Source: Parachlamydiales bacterium
GTDB taxonomy: Bacteria; Chlamydiota; Chlamydiia; Chlamydiales; Rhabdochlamydiaceae
Direction: 5' to 3'
Length of the DNA stretch: 49,680 bases
Assembly: GCA_020053915.1 (NCBI GenBank)
Contig: JAGVMG010000063.1
Location: 1-49,680 of the forward strand
Both the position numbers and the translations under genes were made by a program. Position 1 is the stretch's first letter, and each line of letters begins with the position of its first letter. A model generated the notes under the pieces. That model searched no databases. It saw only the letters and a program-made list of their open reading frames with translations, and had not been told where the DNA came from. This document shows, one piece after another, positions 17,434 through 27,293 of this stretch.

Positions 17434-20249
17434 TATAGCTCTTGTTGTAAGTAGGTGATCTCATAGGCTTGAAGGATGTCGCCGACTTTTTCGTCGTTGT
17501 AATTCTGCAAGAGGATCCCGCATTCATATCCTTTAGACACTTCGCGCACATCTTCTTTGACCCGTTTTAGGGAGGCAATTGCCCCTTTCCAAACGACTTC
17601 ATTATTTCTCAAGATGCGCATATGATGAGAGCGTTTGATCGTTCCATCGAGGACGATACATCCCGCAATCGCTCCGAGGTGAGAAGATTTAAAGACGGCT
17701 TTCACTTCAGCAGATCCCGTATCGACCTCATGGGCAATCTTATCAAGGAGAGTGAGCATGATCGCTTTGATATCATCGACGGCATGGTAAATGATGTCGT
17801 GTAAGCGGACTGTCACTTTCAGTTGTTTAATCAGCGATTCTGCGTGTCTTTCAATTTGAGTATGGAAGCCCAAAATGGTCGCCTTTGATGCGGCAGCCAA
17901 TTGAACATCAGACTCAGAAATTTCTCCTACGCCAGACGAAATGATGTTCAGCTCGATTTTTTTCGAATCAATTTTGCCAAGCGATGTTTTTAACGCTTCG
18001 ACAGAGCCTTGTACGTCGCCTCGGACGATCAGGTTGAGCACTTTCTTCGGCTGCGCTTGATAGCTTTCCAACCCGCCCCGTTTCATTTGAAGTTGGGCAT
18101 GGCGTTTACCTTCTTGTCGTTTTTGTGCCACTTCACGGGCTTCGACTTCATCGGCTACGACGATAAACTCAGATCCTGCATCCGGAAGACCAGAAAGTCC
18201 TGTCACTTTGACTGGAGTCGATGGACCTGCAAAGGTCATGTCTCTTCCATGCTCATCTTGCATCGTTTTAATACGTGCATAGTTTTGAGCGAAGACGACC
18301 GCATCGCCTAAACGCAGAGTTCCGTTTTGAACGAGAACGGTTGCTACAGAGCCCATTCCCTTATGCATTTCCGATTCGATGACAGTGCCGCGTGCACGGG
18401 TGTTAGGATTGGCTCTGAGCTCGAGGATTTCTGCTTGAAGCGCAAGCATTTCAAGGAGCTCTTTAATTCCATCGCCTGAGACTGCAGAGCAATTCACAGT
18501 GATTGTCGTTCCACCCCAAGACTCGGGAAGCAGGTTTTGGTCAGCGAGTTGTCGGTAGACGTTGTCTGCATTGAAGTTGGGTTTGTCTGATTTGTTAAGT
18601 GCAACAATGATCGGACAGTTAGCTGCTTGCGCTTGAGCGATTGCTTCGAGAGACTGCGTGCGCAGTCCTTCGTCGCCGGCTACCACGAGGACAACGATGT
18701 CAGTGACATCGGCGCCGCGGGTACGCATCGCAGAAAACGCTTCGTGGCCAGGGGTATCGAGGATTGTCAAATCACCGACAGCAGTATGGCACTTAAAGGC
18801 TCCGATGTGCTGTGTAATCGCTCCGGCCTCACCGGCTGCGATATCTGATTTGCGGATCGCATCGATTAAGCTGGTTTTACCGTGGTCAACGTGACCCATG
18901 AACGCTGCGACGGGAGGGCGTAAAATCAGTTCATTAGGATCGGCTTCTTGGATCTCTTGCTTAATGGTCTTATCTGTAATACGCAGCCGTGTTTCTTCCG
19001 ATGTATCGATTTTGATTTCGCAGTCAAAATCGTGGCCGAGAAGCTGAATGGTTGTTTCATCATCGAGAAAATCGTTCAGTGTCAAGATAACGCCTTTCAT
19101 GAAGAGTTTTGAAACGAGCTGAGACGCTTTCAGTTTCATCTCTGATGCGAGATCTTTAATCGTGATCGGAATGCGGACCTTGACTTCTTTAGGTCGAATG
19201 ATTTCTTCCTGTGCCATCGGACGAGGCTTGTGAGAAGGACGTCGCTTACGCCAGCTTTGTTCGTCCTGAGCATCGCGTAATCCTTGCCTATCGCGGACGT
19301 CAAAGGAGCGTTCAGGTCCTACTCCCTTACGTGTAGATTTGAAATCGCGGAATTCTTTAAATCCAGCTTTTTCATCAGGTCCCTTGACGACTTTTTTATG
19401 AGGCTCTTCGCGTGCGCCTTCTTTAAGGGGAGCGTCTTTAGGGGGAACCGGTCTTCCTCCTTGTTGATAGGGAGGTCTAGCGCCGTCGCGTGGTGGGTAA
19501 GGGGGTCTGCTTCCGTCGCGTGGAGGGTAGGGAGGCCGGCTGCCTGGTTGATAAGGAGGTCTGTTCCCATCGCGTGGCGGGTAAGGGGGTCTGCTTCCGT
19601 CGCGCGGAGGATAAGGAGGACGGCTTCCTTGTTGATAAGGAGGCCGGCTGCCTGGTTGATAAGGAGGTCTGTTCCCATCGCGTGGGGGATAAGAAGGTCT
19701 GTTTCCATCGCGTGGAGGATAAGAAGGTCTGTCTCCATCACGAGGTGGATATGATGGTCGGTCTCCATCGCGAGGTTGATAGGGGGGTCTTCCTCCATCA
19801 CGAGGAGGATAGTTTCCTCCTTCACGCGGCGGATAAGAAGGCCGATCTCCACTTGGAGCTCCATCTCGTCTTTGATACGGATAAGAAGATCCTGTAGGTC
19901 GAGGTCTATGATAGCCTGGATGTGGAGTCTCCGCAGGGGGGGGAGTTGCTGGCTTTGCTGGAGCTGGAGCTTGCGGCTCAGAAGCTTTTTCGACGGGTTT
20001 GGAGCTCGTTTCTTCTGCACGCGGTTTTTCAACAGGCGCAGATGGGGTTTCTTGCGCGCTTGGACGTTCTGGCGCAACAGGCGCCGCTGGAGGAGGAGGC
20101 GCGTCTGCTTCTTTTTTCTCAGCAGATGGGGGTGCTGCAGCTTCGTCTGCTTTTTTCTTCTTCGATACAGAGGGCTTTTTAATTTGACCGAGCTTCAGAG
20201 CTTCCGCAAGCTGAGCATTCTTAATATTAATCTTTAAATTCTTGGCCAA
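17433..20249 (-). CDS. infB: Translation initiation factor IF-2 with a Pro/Arg/Tyr repeat insert
   Basis: IF-2 is the GTPase that places initiator tRNA on the ribosome. The G domain starts near residue 450: G1 [13 protein letters not shown]3 DTPGHEAF, G4 NKSD; EF-Tu-like domains follow. The variable N-terminus is unusual: after Lys/Ala/Pro-rich sequence, residues ~130-265 are tandem repeats of the type RPPYPPRDG plus one residue, mixed with RPPYQPGS units. The start is TTG, only 3 bases after the nusA stop, with a good GAGGG site 8 bases upstream. Length 938 aa exceeds many IF-2s because of this insert. Confidence 0.96.
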   Translation of the reverse strand: MAKNLKINIKNAQLAEALKLGQIKKPSVSKKKKADEAAAPPSAEKKEADAPPPPAAPVAPERPSAQETPSAPVEKPRAEETSSKPVEKASEPQAPAPAKPATPPPAETPHPGYHRPRPTGSSYPYQRRDGAPSGDRPSYPPREGGNYPPRDGGRPPYQPRDGDRPSYPPRDGDRPSYPPRDGNRPSYPPRDGNRPPYQPGSRPPYQQGSRPPYPPRDGSRPPYPPRDGNRPPYQPGSRPPYPPRDGSRPPYPPRDGARPPYQQGGRPVPPKDAPLKEGAREEPHKKVVKGPDEKAGFKEFRDFKSTRKGVGPERSFDVRDRQGLRDAQDEQSWRKRRPSHKPRPMAQEEIIRPKEVKVRIPITIKDLASEMKLKASQLVSKLFMKGVILTLNDFLDDETTIQLLGHDFDCEIKIDTSEETRLRITDKTIKQEIQEADPNELILRPPVAAFMGHVDHGKTSLIDAIRKSDIAAGEAGAITQHIGAFKCHTAVGDLTILDTPGHEAFSAMRTRGADVTDIVVLVVAGDEGLRTQSLEAIAQAQAANCPIIVALNKSDKPNFNADNVYRQLADQNLLPESWGGTTITVNCSAVSGDGIKELLEMLALQAEILELRANPNTRARGTVIESEMHKGMGSVATVLVQNGTLRLGDAVVFAQNYARIKTMQDEHGRDMTFAGPSTPVKVTGLSGLPDAGSEFIVVADEVEAREVAQKRQEGKRHAQLQMKRGGLESYQAQPKKVLNLIVRGDVQGSVEALKTSLGKIDSKKIELNIISSGVGEISESDVQLAAASKATILGFHTQIERHAESLIKQLKVTVRLHDIIYHAVDDIKAIMLTLLDKIAHEVDTGSAEVKAVFKSSHLGAIAGCIVLDGTIKRSHHMRILRNNEVVWKGAIASLKRVKEDVREVSKGYECGILLQNYNDEKVGDILQAYEITYLQQEL
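19455..19862 (-). repeat. Tandem 30/24-bp coding repeats inside infB
   Basis: The DNA encodes about a dozen units of 10 residues ([10 protein letters not shown]) interleaved with 8-residue units (RPPYQPGS / RPPYQQGS). Several units are nearly identical at the base level, which points to recent expansion or gene conversion by slippage. All copies stay in frame with IF-2. Confidence 0.85.
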
Positions 20250-20252
20250 CGT

Positions 20253-21536
20253 TTAGACCCTCTTTTTGCGTATTTGTTCCAGAATCTTATTTGCAATCTT
20301 GTCCGCCATTTCCACACTGATCTCAGGGATAGCGGCGAGTTCTTCGCGCGTCGCAGTCAAAATTTTACGCAAAGTGTCGAATCCAGCTCCACTCAAGCTT
20401 TCGATGATCATGCTGCTGATCCCTTCAATTGCAAGCGGCTCATCTAATGATGGATCATCTGAGGCAGCGAGCTGAGTGAGCTCAACACTCATGACAGCTT
20501 GGTATTGGCTCATTTTTTGGACATGGAGCTCAACCCCAGCTAAATCTCCATTGAGCCTTGCATTCATACCTCGTTTTCCGAGGGCTGCAGGGTAGTCTTC
20601 ATCTGAGACAACAATAGAAATATCATTGCCATCTTCGCTGACACTGATCTTCTTGATTTCGACAGGAGATAATGCGCTTTGTAAGAGTTGAATTGGGTCT
20701 TCCGAGAAGGAGATAATGTCGATTTTTTCGTTGTTGAGTTCTCGAATGATATTTTTAACGCGATTTCCGCGGATCCCTACACAAGCGCCGACAGGGTCGA
20801 TTTTTGGATCTTGAGAGCGGACAGCGAGTTTTGTCCGGTAGCCTGCATCTCGAACGATCCGTTCAATGATAATCGTGCTATCGTTAATTTCAGGAACCTC
20901 TTGTGAAAAGAGCTGAGCCACGAACTCAGGATGGCTTCGAGAGAGAATTACCTCTGCTCCGCCGCCTTCCGTGTCGCGCACTTCAAGAAGGAGCGCTTGA
21001 ACGCGGTCGCCTACGTTATATTTTTCTGTTTTTGGGTAGAATCGATCGGGAAGAACGGCTTCTACTTTTCCAAGATCAATGATGAGGGTTGCTCCACGGA
21101 CAACGCGTTTGACAGAACCAGAGATGATTTCGTTGATTCGATGGCGGTATTCTTCGTAAATGACGTCGCGCTCTGCGCTCTTAAGTTTTTGAGCGATAAT
21201 TTGGCGAGCAGTTTGCGCGGCAATGCGTCCGAAGTCTTGCGGAGTGACTGAGATATCGACCCATTGTCCGATTTCACAATAAGGGTTGAGGACGCGCGCG
21301 TCTTCAATGGAGATTTCTTCATCGGGGATAGTGACTTTATCGACGACTTCTTTTTGGGCGATGACATCGATATTGCCCGTTTTAGAATTGATCTGTACGG
21401 AGACATTGAGCAATCCTCTCACGCTTTTGCGGGCAGCCACACGCAGCGATTCTTCAATCGCAGCAATGATGATATCGCGTTTAATCCCTTTTTCTCTTTC
21501 TAAGTATTCAAAGATAGCGACTAGATCTTTATTCAT
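20253..21536 (-). CDS. nusA: Transcription termination/antitermination factor NusA
   Basis: NusA binds RNA polymerase and controls pausing and termination. The 427-aa protein shows the N-terminal domain (NKDLVAIFEYLEREKGI), an S1 domain around GSVKRVVRGATLIIDLG, tandem KH domains (DPVGACVGIRGNRVKNIIREL and ALGKRGMNARLNGDLAG), and a short helix-hairpin-helix-like tail (IEGISSMIIESLSGAGFDTL). It lies directly upstream of infB, the standard bacterial arrangement, and matches CT097. Confidence 0.96.
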   Translation of the reverse strand: MNKDLVAIFEYLEREKGIKRDIIIAAIEESLRVAARKSVRGLLNVSVQINSKTGNIDVIAQKEVVDKVTIPDEEISIEDARVLNPYCEIGQWVDISVTPQDFGRIAAQTARQIIAQKLKSAERDVIYEEYRHRINEIISGSVKRVVRGATLIIDLGKVEAVLPDRFYPKTEKYNVGDRVQALLLEVRDTEGGGAEVILSRSHPEFVAQLFSQEVPEINDSTIIIERIVRDAGYRTKLAVRSQDPKIDPVGACVGIRGNRVKNIIRELNNEKIDIISFSEDPIQLLQSALSPVEIKKISVSEDGNDISIVVSDEDYPAALGKRGMNARLNGDLAGVELHVQKMSQYQAVMSVELTQLAASDDPSLDEPLAIEGISSMIIESLSGAGFDTLRKILTATREELAAIPEISVEMADKIANKILEQIRKKRV

Positions 21537-21677
21537 CTCGAAAAAAGCCCCTTAACCCTATTTTGAGAGTGCTCTTGATTTAGAACAAACTCTAATTTTT
21601 GAGACCATGATACATGCACTTAAGTCCAGAGAATTTAAGTAACGGTCTCGATGAGTTACTAAAATTCATTCTAGACG

Positions 21678-21707
21678 ACAAAACGCAGGCTCAACATGGC
21701 CTGCGTT
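21678..21707 (-). terminator. Rho-independent terminator candidate downstream of rpsA
   Basis: On the minus strand a 9-bp GC-rich stem (AACGCAGGC / GCCTGCGTT) with an 8-base loop runs into TTTTG. It lies about 57 bases after the rpsA stop and behind a second hairpin, and fits termination of rpsA before nusA. Confidence 0.65.
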
Positions 21708-21722
21708 CAATCTGAACTGGAA

Positions 21723-21754
21723 TTATACCGCAAATCCTAAGATTTGCGGTATAA
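21723..21754 (-). terminator. Perfect 14-bp hairpin just after rpsA
   Basis: TTATACCGCAAATC and its exact inverted copy flank a 4-base loop, starting 9 bases after the rpsA stop. There is no real T-run behind it on the minus strand, so it may protect the mRNA 3' end or act together with the GC-rich hairpin at 21678-21707. Confidence 0.5.
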
Positions 21755-21763
21755 AGTCCTGAA

Positions 21764-23575
21764 TTATCCGTTGTCCTCGGAAGATTGGTCGTCTTCTTTT
21801 TCATGAGAAGAGCCCTCTTCCTTGTCGGAGTCATCAGCATTAGACTTTTCAGCCTTTTTCTTTTTGCTTGCAGCGCGTGGCTTAGCAGCACCAACGACGA
21901 TGTCATCGTGATTGACATTATTTTTATCAATCAGGAAGTCTTTAATGGACAAAGCAATTTTCTTGTGCTCAGGATCTAGCTTAATGACTTTTGCAGTCAC
22001 TTCTTCTCCCTTATTGATCACGTCTTCGACTTTTCCAAAAGGCTGATCAGAGAGTTCTGTTACGTGGACAAGGGCTTCAATGCCATTGTCGAGTTCTACA
22101 AAAGCTCCGAACGCGGTGATTTTAGTGACAATCCCTTTTACGAGGGTTCCTACGGGCATTGTTTTTTCAATGCTTTCCCAAGGATTATTGCTCAACTGCT
22201 TCACGCCGAGAGTGATTTTTTTACTTTCTTTATCTACAGAGAGAACGACAGCCTCTACTTTGTCTCCCTTCTTCAATACTTCAGAAGGATGGGAAACCTT
22301 TTTGATCCAGCTTAAGTCAGAAATGTGGATCAGTCCATCAATTCCAGGCTCGAGTTCGACAAAAGCACCGTAATTCGTTAAATTGCGAATCTCTGCTGTG
22401 ACGCTGCTGCCAATAGGATATTTTCCTTCGACATCATCCCATGGATTTTTTTCCGTTTGCTTGATACCTAAAGAGATTTTGCCTTCTTCTTTTTGAACAG
22501 AAAGGACAATCGCTTCTACTTCATCGCCTTTTTGGACGATTTCGCTCGGATCAGTAACGTTTTTTACCCATGACATTTCAGAGACGTGGATAAGTCCTTC
22601 AATGCCGGGCTCAATCTCGATAAAGGCGCCATAGGGCACGAGGTTGACGATTTTACCGTGGACTTTAGTGCCAGGTGGGTAGCGATTTTCGATCTCTTCC
22701 CATGGATTTGATTCTTTTTGTTTCATTCCTAAAGCAACGCGTCCTTTGTCTTTGTCGACGTGGAGGATCATCACTTCAAGTTCTTGTCCTAATGCCACCA
22801 TTTCTGAAGGATGCTTAATGCGCTTCCATGTCATGTCGGTGATGTGCAAGAGTCCGTCGATACCGTCGAGGTCGAGGAAGACGCCGAAGTCAGTGATGTT
22901 TTTCACGACGCCTTTTCTCACTTCGCCTTCGTGGATGTTCTCGAGCATTTCTGCTTTGCGAGAAATGCGTTCTTCTTCTAGAAGTTCGCGACGAGAGACG
23001 ACGATATTTTTACGTTCAGTATTGATCTTGAGGATTTTAAAGTCGTATGTCTGACCGAGGAACTCATCGAGATTTTTAATCCGCTTGTTATCGATCTGAG
23101 AGCCGGGGAGGAAGGCTTCCATACCGATATCGACCATCAGGCCGCCTTTGACTTTGCGAATGACTTTTCCTTTAACGATTGAACCTTCGTTACAATGGTT
23201 AACGATATATTCCCACTGGCGTTGGCGACGTGCTTTATCGCGGGAGAGAACGATTTGTCCATCTTCCCCTTCAGCTTGATCAAGGTAGACTTCCACTTCT
23301 GTATCCAAAAACAGCTCGTTTGGATCGGGGAATTCATTAATGGGGACGAGTCCTTCCGATTTTAAACCGACGTCGACGACGACGAAGTCTTTAGTGATTT
23401 CGACAACTCTGCCTTTTAAAATTTGGCCCGTGCTCATAGCGGAAACGGAGCCTATACCTGCGGCTTCTTCTTTGCGGTTCAATAGGCTTTGGAATTGTTT
23501 TGCGTCTTCTTCATGAAAATCGACATCGTCAATGACTTTGCTGTCGTTCCAATCGTGTTGAGTTGTTTTGGACAT
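21764..23575 (-). CDS. rpsA: 30S ribosomal protein S1
   Basis: S1 helps mRNA bind the ribosome. Six S1-type RNA-binding domains can be followed along the 603 residues, for example [74 protein letters not shown] and [18 protein letters not shown], with NPWE linkers between domains 3-6. A highly charged Lys/Asp/Glu/Ser tail of about 40 residues follows the last domain. A GAGGAG ribosome binding site precedes the ATG. It is the first gene of the minus-strand series with rpsA, nusA and infB, matching CT098. Confidence 0.96.
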   Translation of the reverse strand: MSKTTQHDWNDSKVIDDVDFHEEDAKQFQSLLNRKEEAAGIGSVSAMSTGQILKGRVVEITKDFVVVDVGLKSEGLVPINEFPDPNELFLDTEVEVYLDQAEGEDGQIVLSRDKARRQRQWEYIVNHCNEGSIVKGKVIRKVKGGLMVDIGMEAFLPGSQIDNKRIKNLDEFLGQTYDFKILKINTERKNIVVSRRELLEEERISRKAEMLENIHEGEVRKGVVKNITDFGVFLDLDGIDGLLHITDMTWKRIKHPSEMVALGQELEVMILHVDKDKGRVALGMKQKESNPWEEIENRYPPGTKVHGKIVNLVPYGAFIEIEPGIEGLIHVSEMSWVKNVTDPSEIVQKGDEVEAIVLSVQKEEGKISLGIKQTEKNPWDDVEGKYPIGSSVTAEIRNLTNYGAFVELEPGIDGLIHISDLSWIKKVSHPSEVLKKGDKVEAVVLSVDKESKKITLGVKQLSNNPWESIEKTMPVGTLVKGIVTKITAFGAFVELDNGIEALVHVTELSDQPFGKVEDVINKGEEVTAKVIKLDPEHKKIALSIKDFLIDKNNVNHDDIVVGAAKPRAASKKKKAEKSNADDSDKEEGSSHEKEDDQSSEDNG

Positions 23576-23595
23576 TTTAAGGGTTGCTCCTCTAG

Positions 23596-23623
23596 TTTAT
23601 AGGTCAAGGAAAGAGCGTATCAA
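23596..23623 (-). promoter_or_regulatory. Sigma-70-type promoter for rpsA
   Basis: TTGATA and TATAAA are separated by 16 bases on the minus strand. The -10 box lies about 20 bases upstream of the start codon, with GAGGAG between, so the leader would be short. Confidence 0.55.
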
Positions 23624-23794
23624 AAGATTCGTAATAAAATCAATGGAAAAAAAGAGGCGGTCGATAGAGTGTCATTTGGGGTTGATCCACGCAGTATTAA
23701 ACTTTTGCTTGAATGAGATTTCTGATTTGATGTTGCGTTAGGTGCTCGAATGAATTAAAATGAGCTTATCAATAACAAATATTTTATTTATTCC

Positions 23795-24628
23795 ATGGAT
23801 ACAATTGTCATGAAATTCGGGGGAGCCTCAGTTGCTTATCCTGAACAATTTTCGCAGATTGCCGATATTATTGTTAGTAAACACTCTACAGCTAAGGTTG
23901 TTGTGGTGGTGAGCGCAATGGGAGATACCACAAATCAATTGTTATTACTGGCGCGTCAGGTGCACCCTTCCCCTCCTCCGAGGGAACTCGATATGTTAGT
24001 GTCGACCGGGGAAAGGGTCAGCATCGCTCTCCTTGCCATGGCTCTACAGTTAAAGGGGAAAGAGGCGATAAGCTTTACTGGGAGCCAATCTGGGATTATC
24101 ACGACGCCCTGCCATTCTGCAGCGCGTATCATTGATGTCCGTCCGCATCGATTACAGCGCCAATTGGATGAGGGTAAAGTGGTGATTGTCGCGGGTTTCC
24201 AAGGGGTAAGCAAGGCAGGTGAAATTACGACGCTTGGAAGGGGAGGATCTGATACGACGGCTGTCGCATTGGGGGTTGCTCTTGGAGCTACCTGCGTTGA
24301 ATTTTATAAGGATGTTCCAGGGATTTGTTCGCATGACCCCAAAATTGAACCTGCAGCAGTCGTGTTGCCAGTGCTGACCTATGATGAAGCATTGGAAATT
24401 GTCTTAAAAGGGGCAAAAGTATTGCATCCTAGATGTATTCAATTAGCTGCGCAAAATGGTTTAAATCTCCACGTGCGTTCTTTTTTTGATGTGGATTTAA
24501 AAGAGTCGTTAGGGACAAGAATTGGAGTAGATATGTCAGATCGAGGACAGGCCTGCTATTATGAAACTGAAGATGCAAAGTCAAGTTTCCTCCCGGCAAT
24601 TTCCGGCGATCGAAACTGTATTCAATGA
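23795..24628 (+). CDS. lysC: Aspartate kinase catalytic domain without ACT regulatory domains
   Basis: Aspartokinase starts the pathway to lysine, diaminopimelate and threonine. The catalytic residues are present: MKFGGASVA at the start, VSTGERVS, and TTLGRGGSDTTA for substrate and ATP binding. The recognisable domain ends near residue 245 (LGTRIG). A tail without ACT motifs follows and stops at 277, whereas full enzymes are about 400-450 aa with two ACT domains. It should escape feedback control by lysine. The last 68 bases overlap the next gene in another frame. Whether this is a natural short form or a decayed copy cannot be decided here. Confidence 0.85.
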   Translation: MDTIVMKFGGASVAYPEQFSQIADIIVSKHSTAKVVVVVSAMGDTTNQLLLLARQVHPSPPPRELDMLVSTGERVSIALLAMALQLKGKEAISFTGSQSGIITTPCHSAARIIDVRPHRLQRQLDEGKVVIVAGFQGVSKAGEITTLGRGGSDTTAVALGVALGATCVEFYKDVPGICSHDPKIEPAAVVLPVLTYDEALEIVLKGAKVLHPRCIQLAAQNGLNLHVRSFFDVDLKESLGTRIGVDMSDRGQACYYETEDAKSSFLPAISGDRNCIQ

Positions 24629-26486
24629 AACATTAGATAGTTCCCGAAGTCTTCTCTATCAGACTTCCATACGTGCGGCGTTAAGTCGTTTATTTTCTCC
24701 AGATTTTTTTGACTCATACGACAATGCGCTAGAAGATTTTCTCAAAGAGCTTCCTGTGCTGCAATGGGTAGAACATCACGAGTCTTCAGGTCATTTATCG
24801 ATCTCTTTGGTGTGTCGGCACCGCGTCAATGCGGTGAAGTTTTTCTATGAAATGATCACTCGATGGCTTTTGCCGGGAAGACGGCTATTGATGCCGACTT
24901 TTTTTGCTGCCGATTTCAAACTCCCTGAGTGGAGTAACGAATTATTTACCTTTTGCGAAATCGCGATTTCTTTAGAACATCTAAGCCAGTGGGATATGGT
25001 GCGCCAGACGCTCCCTGTTTTGGAGTCTGAAATTCGATTGGGACTTGTTTCCGTTTATCATGCGCATCGGATGCTTGAGATAAAAGGGTTGTCTGGGGAT
25101 GAAAAAACAACGTTGATCCAAGAAAGGCTTTTATCTTTTCTTAAAAGGAGGCCTGAAGATTTCGATGATGAAATTTTTAGACTGATGCAGCACTTTTTGG
25201 TGATGTGTGGAGCGGAATTTAAGTCAGCGCGTGAGTACCGGCAGATGAGTCGGATTGTCTACGTGTTTTACCTGTTTCAGAGGAAGATTGCGTTACAAAT
25301 TGATGAGGATCCCCAAGAGCGGCATGTGTATTTGAAGTTTTCTAAGGTTACGCTTCAGCTTCCATTTGGAAGTAAGAGGTCGCTGGGCGTCATCATGGGA
25401 ATTAATTTTTTAAATGAAAATGAGGTTTTTGAAAAAAGGCATTTGATGGAAGGACTTAAACTTTACCTCCCCGAGGTATGCGAGGTAGAAGGTTCTTACT
25501 TAACCCATCCAGTGAATGAGTCTGGAATTCAATTGCTCTACCTCGAGGTTGAGAAAGGTGGCGGTGGTGAATTCAGTATGGATGAAATTCGGCGTTTAAA
25601 AGAACAGCTTCCCCAAGATCTGAAAGCGGGAGTAGAGAAGTTGACGCGCCCCCTATTTATGCCCCGCAATGAAGAAGAAGTCATGCGCAATATCATCACC
25701 TTGTCTCAGCAGCTCAAGTTTCCGAAGGATTTGCCTCAGGTGATTATTTCGTTTGAAGGACAAGCGGATGAAGAGCTTTCTTTTACGATTATTTTATTGC
25801 GTTTATTAAATCCAGCCGAACAGCTGATATCGATTGAGGAGATGTTTCAGAAAAATGAGACAATTTTAAGATTTTGCGTTGACCGGATTAAAAGTGTGGG
25901 AATGTTAAGGAAAAAATATTCGAAGGAAGCAACGGTTTTCCGCGTCAAGCTGTCTACGATGAGTTTTTTACGGGGGGATCATTCTGTTGACCTTTTAAAG
26001 GCTAGGCTCTTTGTGAGAACAGAGCTTCAGCGGATTGTGGGAGAGGTTCGAGATTTCAATGGGGGGATGATTGCTAAGCAAGAAGAGCAGCTCATTGCCT
26101 TAAAGAGCTTATGCAGCGGGCTTGGGAAGAAGGAAGAAGCTCTCTTGGAAAATTATTTTCACTCTATTTATCCCATTGAGATGCGCAGTTTTGTTTCTCC
26201 TGATCGGCTTAAAACATTGTTTTATATGCTTTTAGACGCTGTGGACAACAAAAGGGAAGCTATTTGCATTTTGAAGGAAGATGTAAAGGCGGTGTATCTG
26301 TTGAATTTCGATGGCTTGCCTGAATTTAAAGAAAAAATTGCCGAAGGAGCAGCCTCCCTTCGGATTCCTGCCTCGCAGCTTGTTCGTATGTCGCTGCAAG
26401 TGTTCGACTTTGTATATGAAGGAGTGATCTTTCAGAGCGAGGATCTCGCCGCGAGATCTGAATGGATTAAATGGGTTAGTACATAG
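24561..26486 (+). CDS. Conserved-looking protein of unknown function, 641 aa
   Basis: I recognise no family. The protein is soluble in appearance, without signal peptide or membrane segments, and rich in Leu and Glu with regularly spaced amphipathic helices. Possible landmarks are SISLVCRHRVNAVKFFYEMITRW near the N-terminus and an all-alpha C-terminal part with LKTLFYMLLDAVDNKREA. The ATG lies inside the end of the aspartokinase gene; a stop codon (TAG) in this frame just upstream limits how far the start can move. It precedes rpe by 90 bases on the same strand. Codon use and length argue for a real gene. Confidence 0.75.
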   Translation: MKLKMQSQVSSRQFPAIETVFNETLDSSRSLLYQTSIRAALSRLFSPDFFDSYDNALEDFLKELPVLQWVEHHESSGHLSISLVCRHRVNAVKFFYEMITRWLLPGRRLLMPTFFAADFKLPEWSNELFTFCEIAISLEHLSQWDMVRQTLPVLESEIRLGLVSVYHAHRMLEIKGLSGDEKTTLIQERLLSFLKRRPEDFDDEIFRLMQHFLVMCGAEFKSAREYRQMSRIVYVFYLFQRKIALQIDEDPQERHVYLKFSKVTLQLPFGSKRSLGVIMGINFLNENEVFEKRHLMEGLKLYLPEVCEVEGSYLTHPVNESGIQLLYLEVEKGGGGEFSMDEIRRLKEQLPQDLKAGVEKLTRPLFMPRNEEEVMRNIITLSQQLKFPKDLPQVIISFEGQADEELSFTIILLRLLNPAEQLISIEEMFQKNETILRFCVDRIKSVGMLRKKYSKEATVFRVKLSTMSFLRGDHSVDLLKARLFVRTELQRIVGEVRDFNGGMIAKQEEQLIALKSLCSGLGKKEEALLENYFHSIYPIEMRSFVSPDRLKTLFYMLLDAVDNKREAICILKEDVKAVYLLNFDGLPEFKEKIAEGAASLRIPASQLVRMSLQVFDFVYEGVIFQSEDLAARSEWIKWVST

Positions 26487-26576
26487 TTTACAACGATGTT
26501 GTCTCCTCATCCGCTATGGTATTTGTTGCATAAATTTCCAAAGAAAGGTCAAAATTGAATATTTGGGAGACAAAGT

Positions 26577-27293
26577 ATGAAGAAACAAAAGCAACACTGG
26601 CCCATTCAGGTAGCTCCCTCTATCCTCTCCGGGGACTTTGGAAAGCTCGCCCAAGAAGCCAAGCGGATTGAAGAGGCAGGGGCGGACGCAGTTCACATCG
26701 ACGTAATGGATGGACATTTTGTTCCCAATCTCACGCTAGGTTCACGAGCAACCGCAGCGATCAATCGGGGGACAAACCTATTTCTAGATGTTCATTTAAT
26801 GGTTTATAGCCCTTATGATTATATCGAGTCGTTTGTTAAGGCAGGAGCCGATCGAATTACCATTCATTTAGAGGCGACAGAAGATGTTGAGGAAACCTTG
26901 AAGTTTATCCGACGCTGCAACATTCAAGCGGGGTTAGCCTTTTGTCCTGAAACATCCGCTTCTCTCATCCCTAAATATCTAGATAAATGCGATCTTATTT
27001 TGCTAATGACTGTGAATCCAGGGTTTGGTGGTCAGGCGTTTATGCCGGAAGTATTAGAAAAAATCCAATTTGCTCGCAGCATCTGCGATCAATTGGGCAT
27101 TCGAAAAGGGGGCGTTGTTGGTTCTGCGGATGAGTTACCGCCTTTTGATATCCAGGTTGATGGGGGAATCAATGCCGAGACAGGTAAAAAATGCTTGGAT
27201 GCAGGAGCCAATGTGTTTGTATCGGGAACCTATCTTTTTGAGGCGCCGAACATGAAAGAAGCGATTGCAACATTTAAAGGAATGCGCACATGA
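26577..27293 (+). CDS. rpe: Ribulose-phosphate 3-epimerase
   Basis: Rpe interconverts ribulose 5-phosphate and xylulose 5-phosphate in the pentose phosphate pathway. The TIM-barrel signatures are clear: VAPSILSGDFGKL, HIDVMDGHFVPNLT with metal ligands, LDVHLMV, MTVNPGFGGQ and QVDGGINAET. Length 238 aa is slightly longer than usual (about 215-225 aa). A GGGAGA site precedes the ATG. The stop overlaps the yvcK start by 4 bases (ATGA). rpe matches CT121. Confidence 0.96.
   Translation: MKKQKQHWPIQVAPSILSGDFGKLAQEAKRIEEAGADAVHIDVMDGHFVPNLTLGSRATAAINRGTNLFLDVHLMVYSPYDYIESFVKAGADRITIHLEATEDVEETLKFIRRCNIQAGLAFCPETSASLIPKYLDKCDLILLMTVNPGFGGQAFMPEVLEKIQFARSICDQLGIRKGGVVGSADELPPFDIQVDGGINAETGKKCLDAGANVFVSGTYLFEAPNMKEAIATFKGMRT

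Noticed and set aside
19455-19862. Regular ~30-bp repeats that could be taken for a CRISPR array
   Set aside because: The units are contiguous, in frame with IF-2 and have no unique spacers; no cas genes are present.
19319-20237. Long open frames on both strands across the start of infB (for example 252 codons on the minus strand, 153-156 on the plus strand)
   Set aside because: They arise from the tandem repeat and the biased codons of the IF-2 N-terminus; their translations are low-complexity Leu/His- or Arg/Ser-rich strings without a ribosome binding site.
24540-24640. Possible frameshift joining aspartokinase and the 641-aa protein
   Set aside because: The downstream protein shows no ACT-like sequence and has its own start, so a simple frameshift does not restore a normal aspartokinase.
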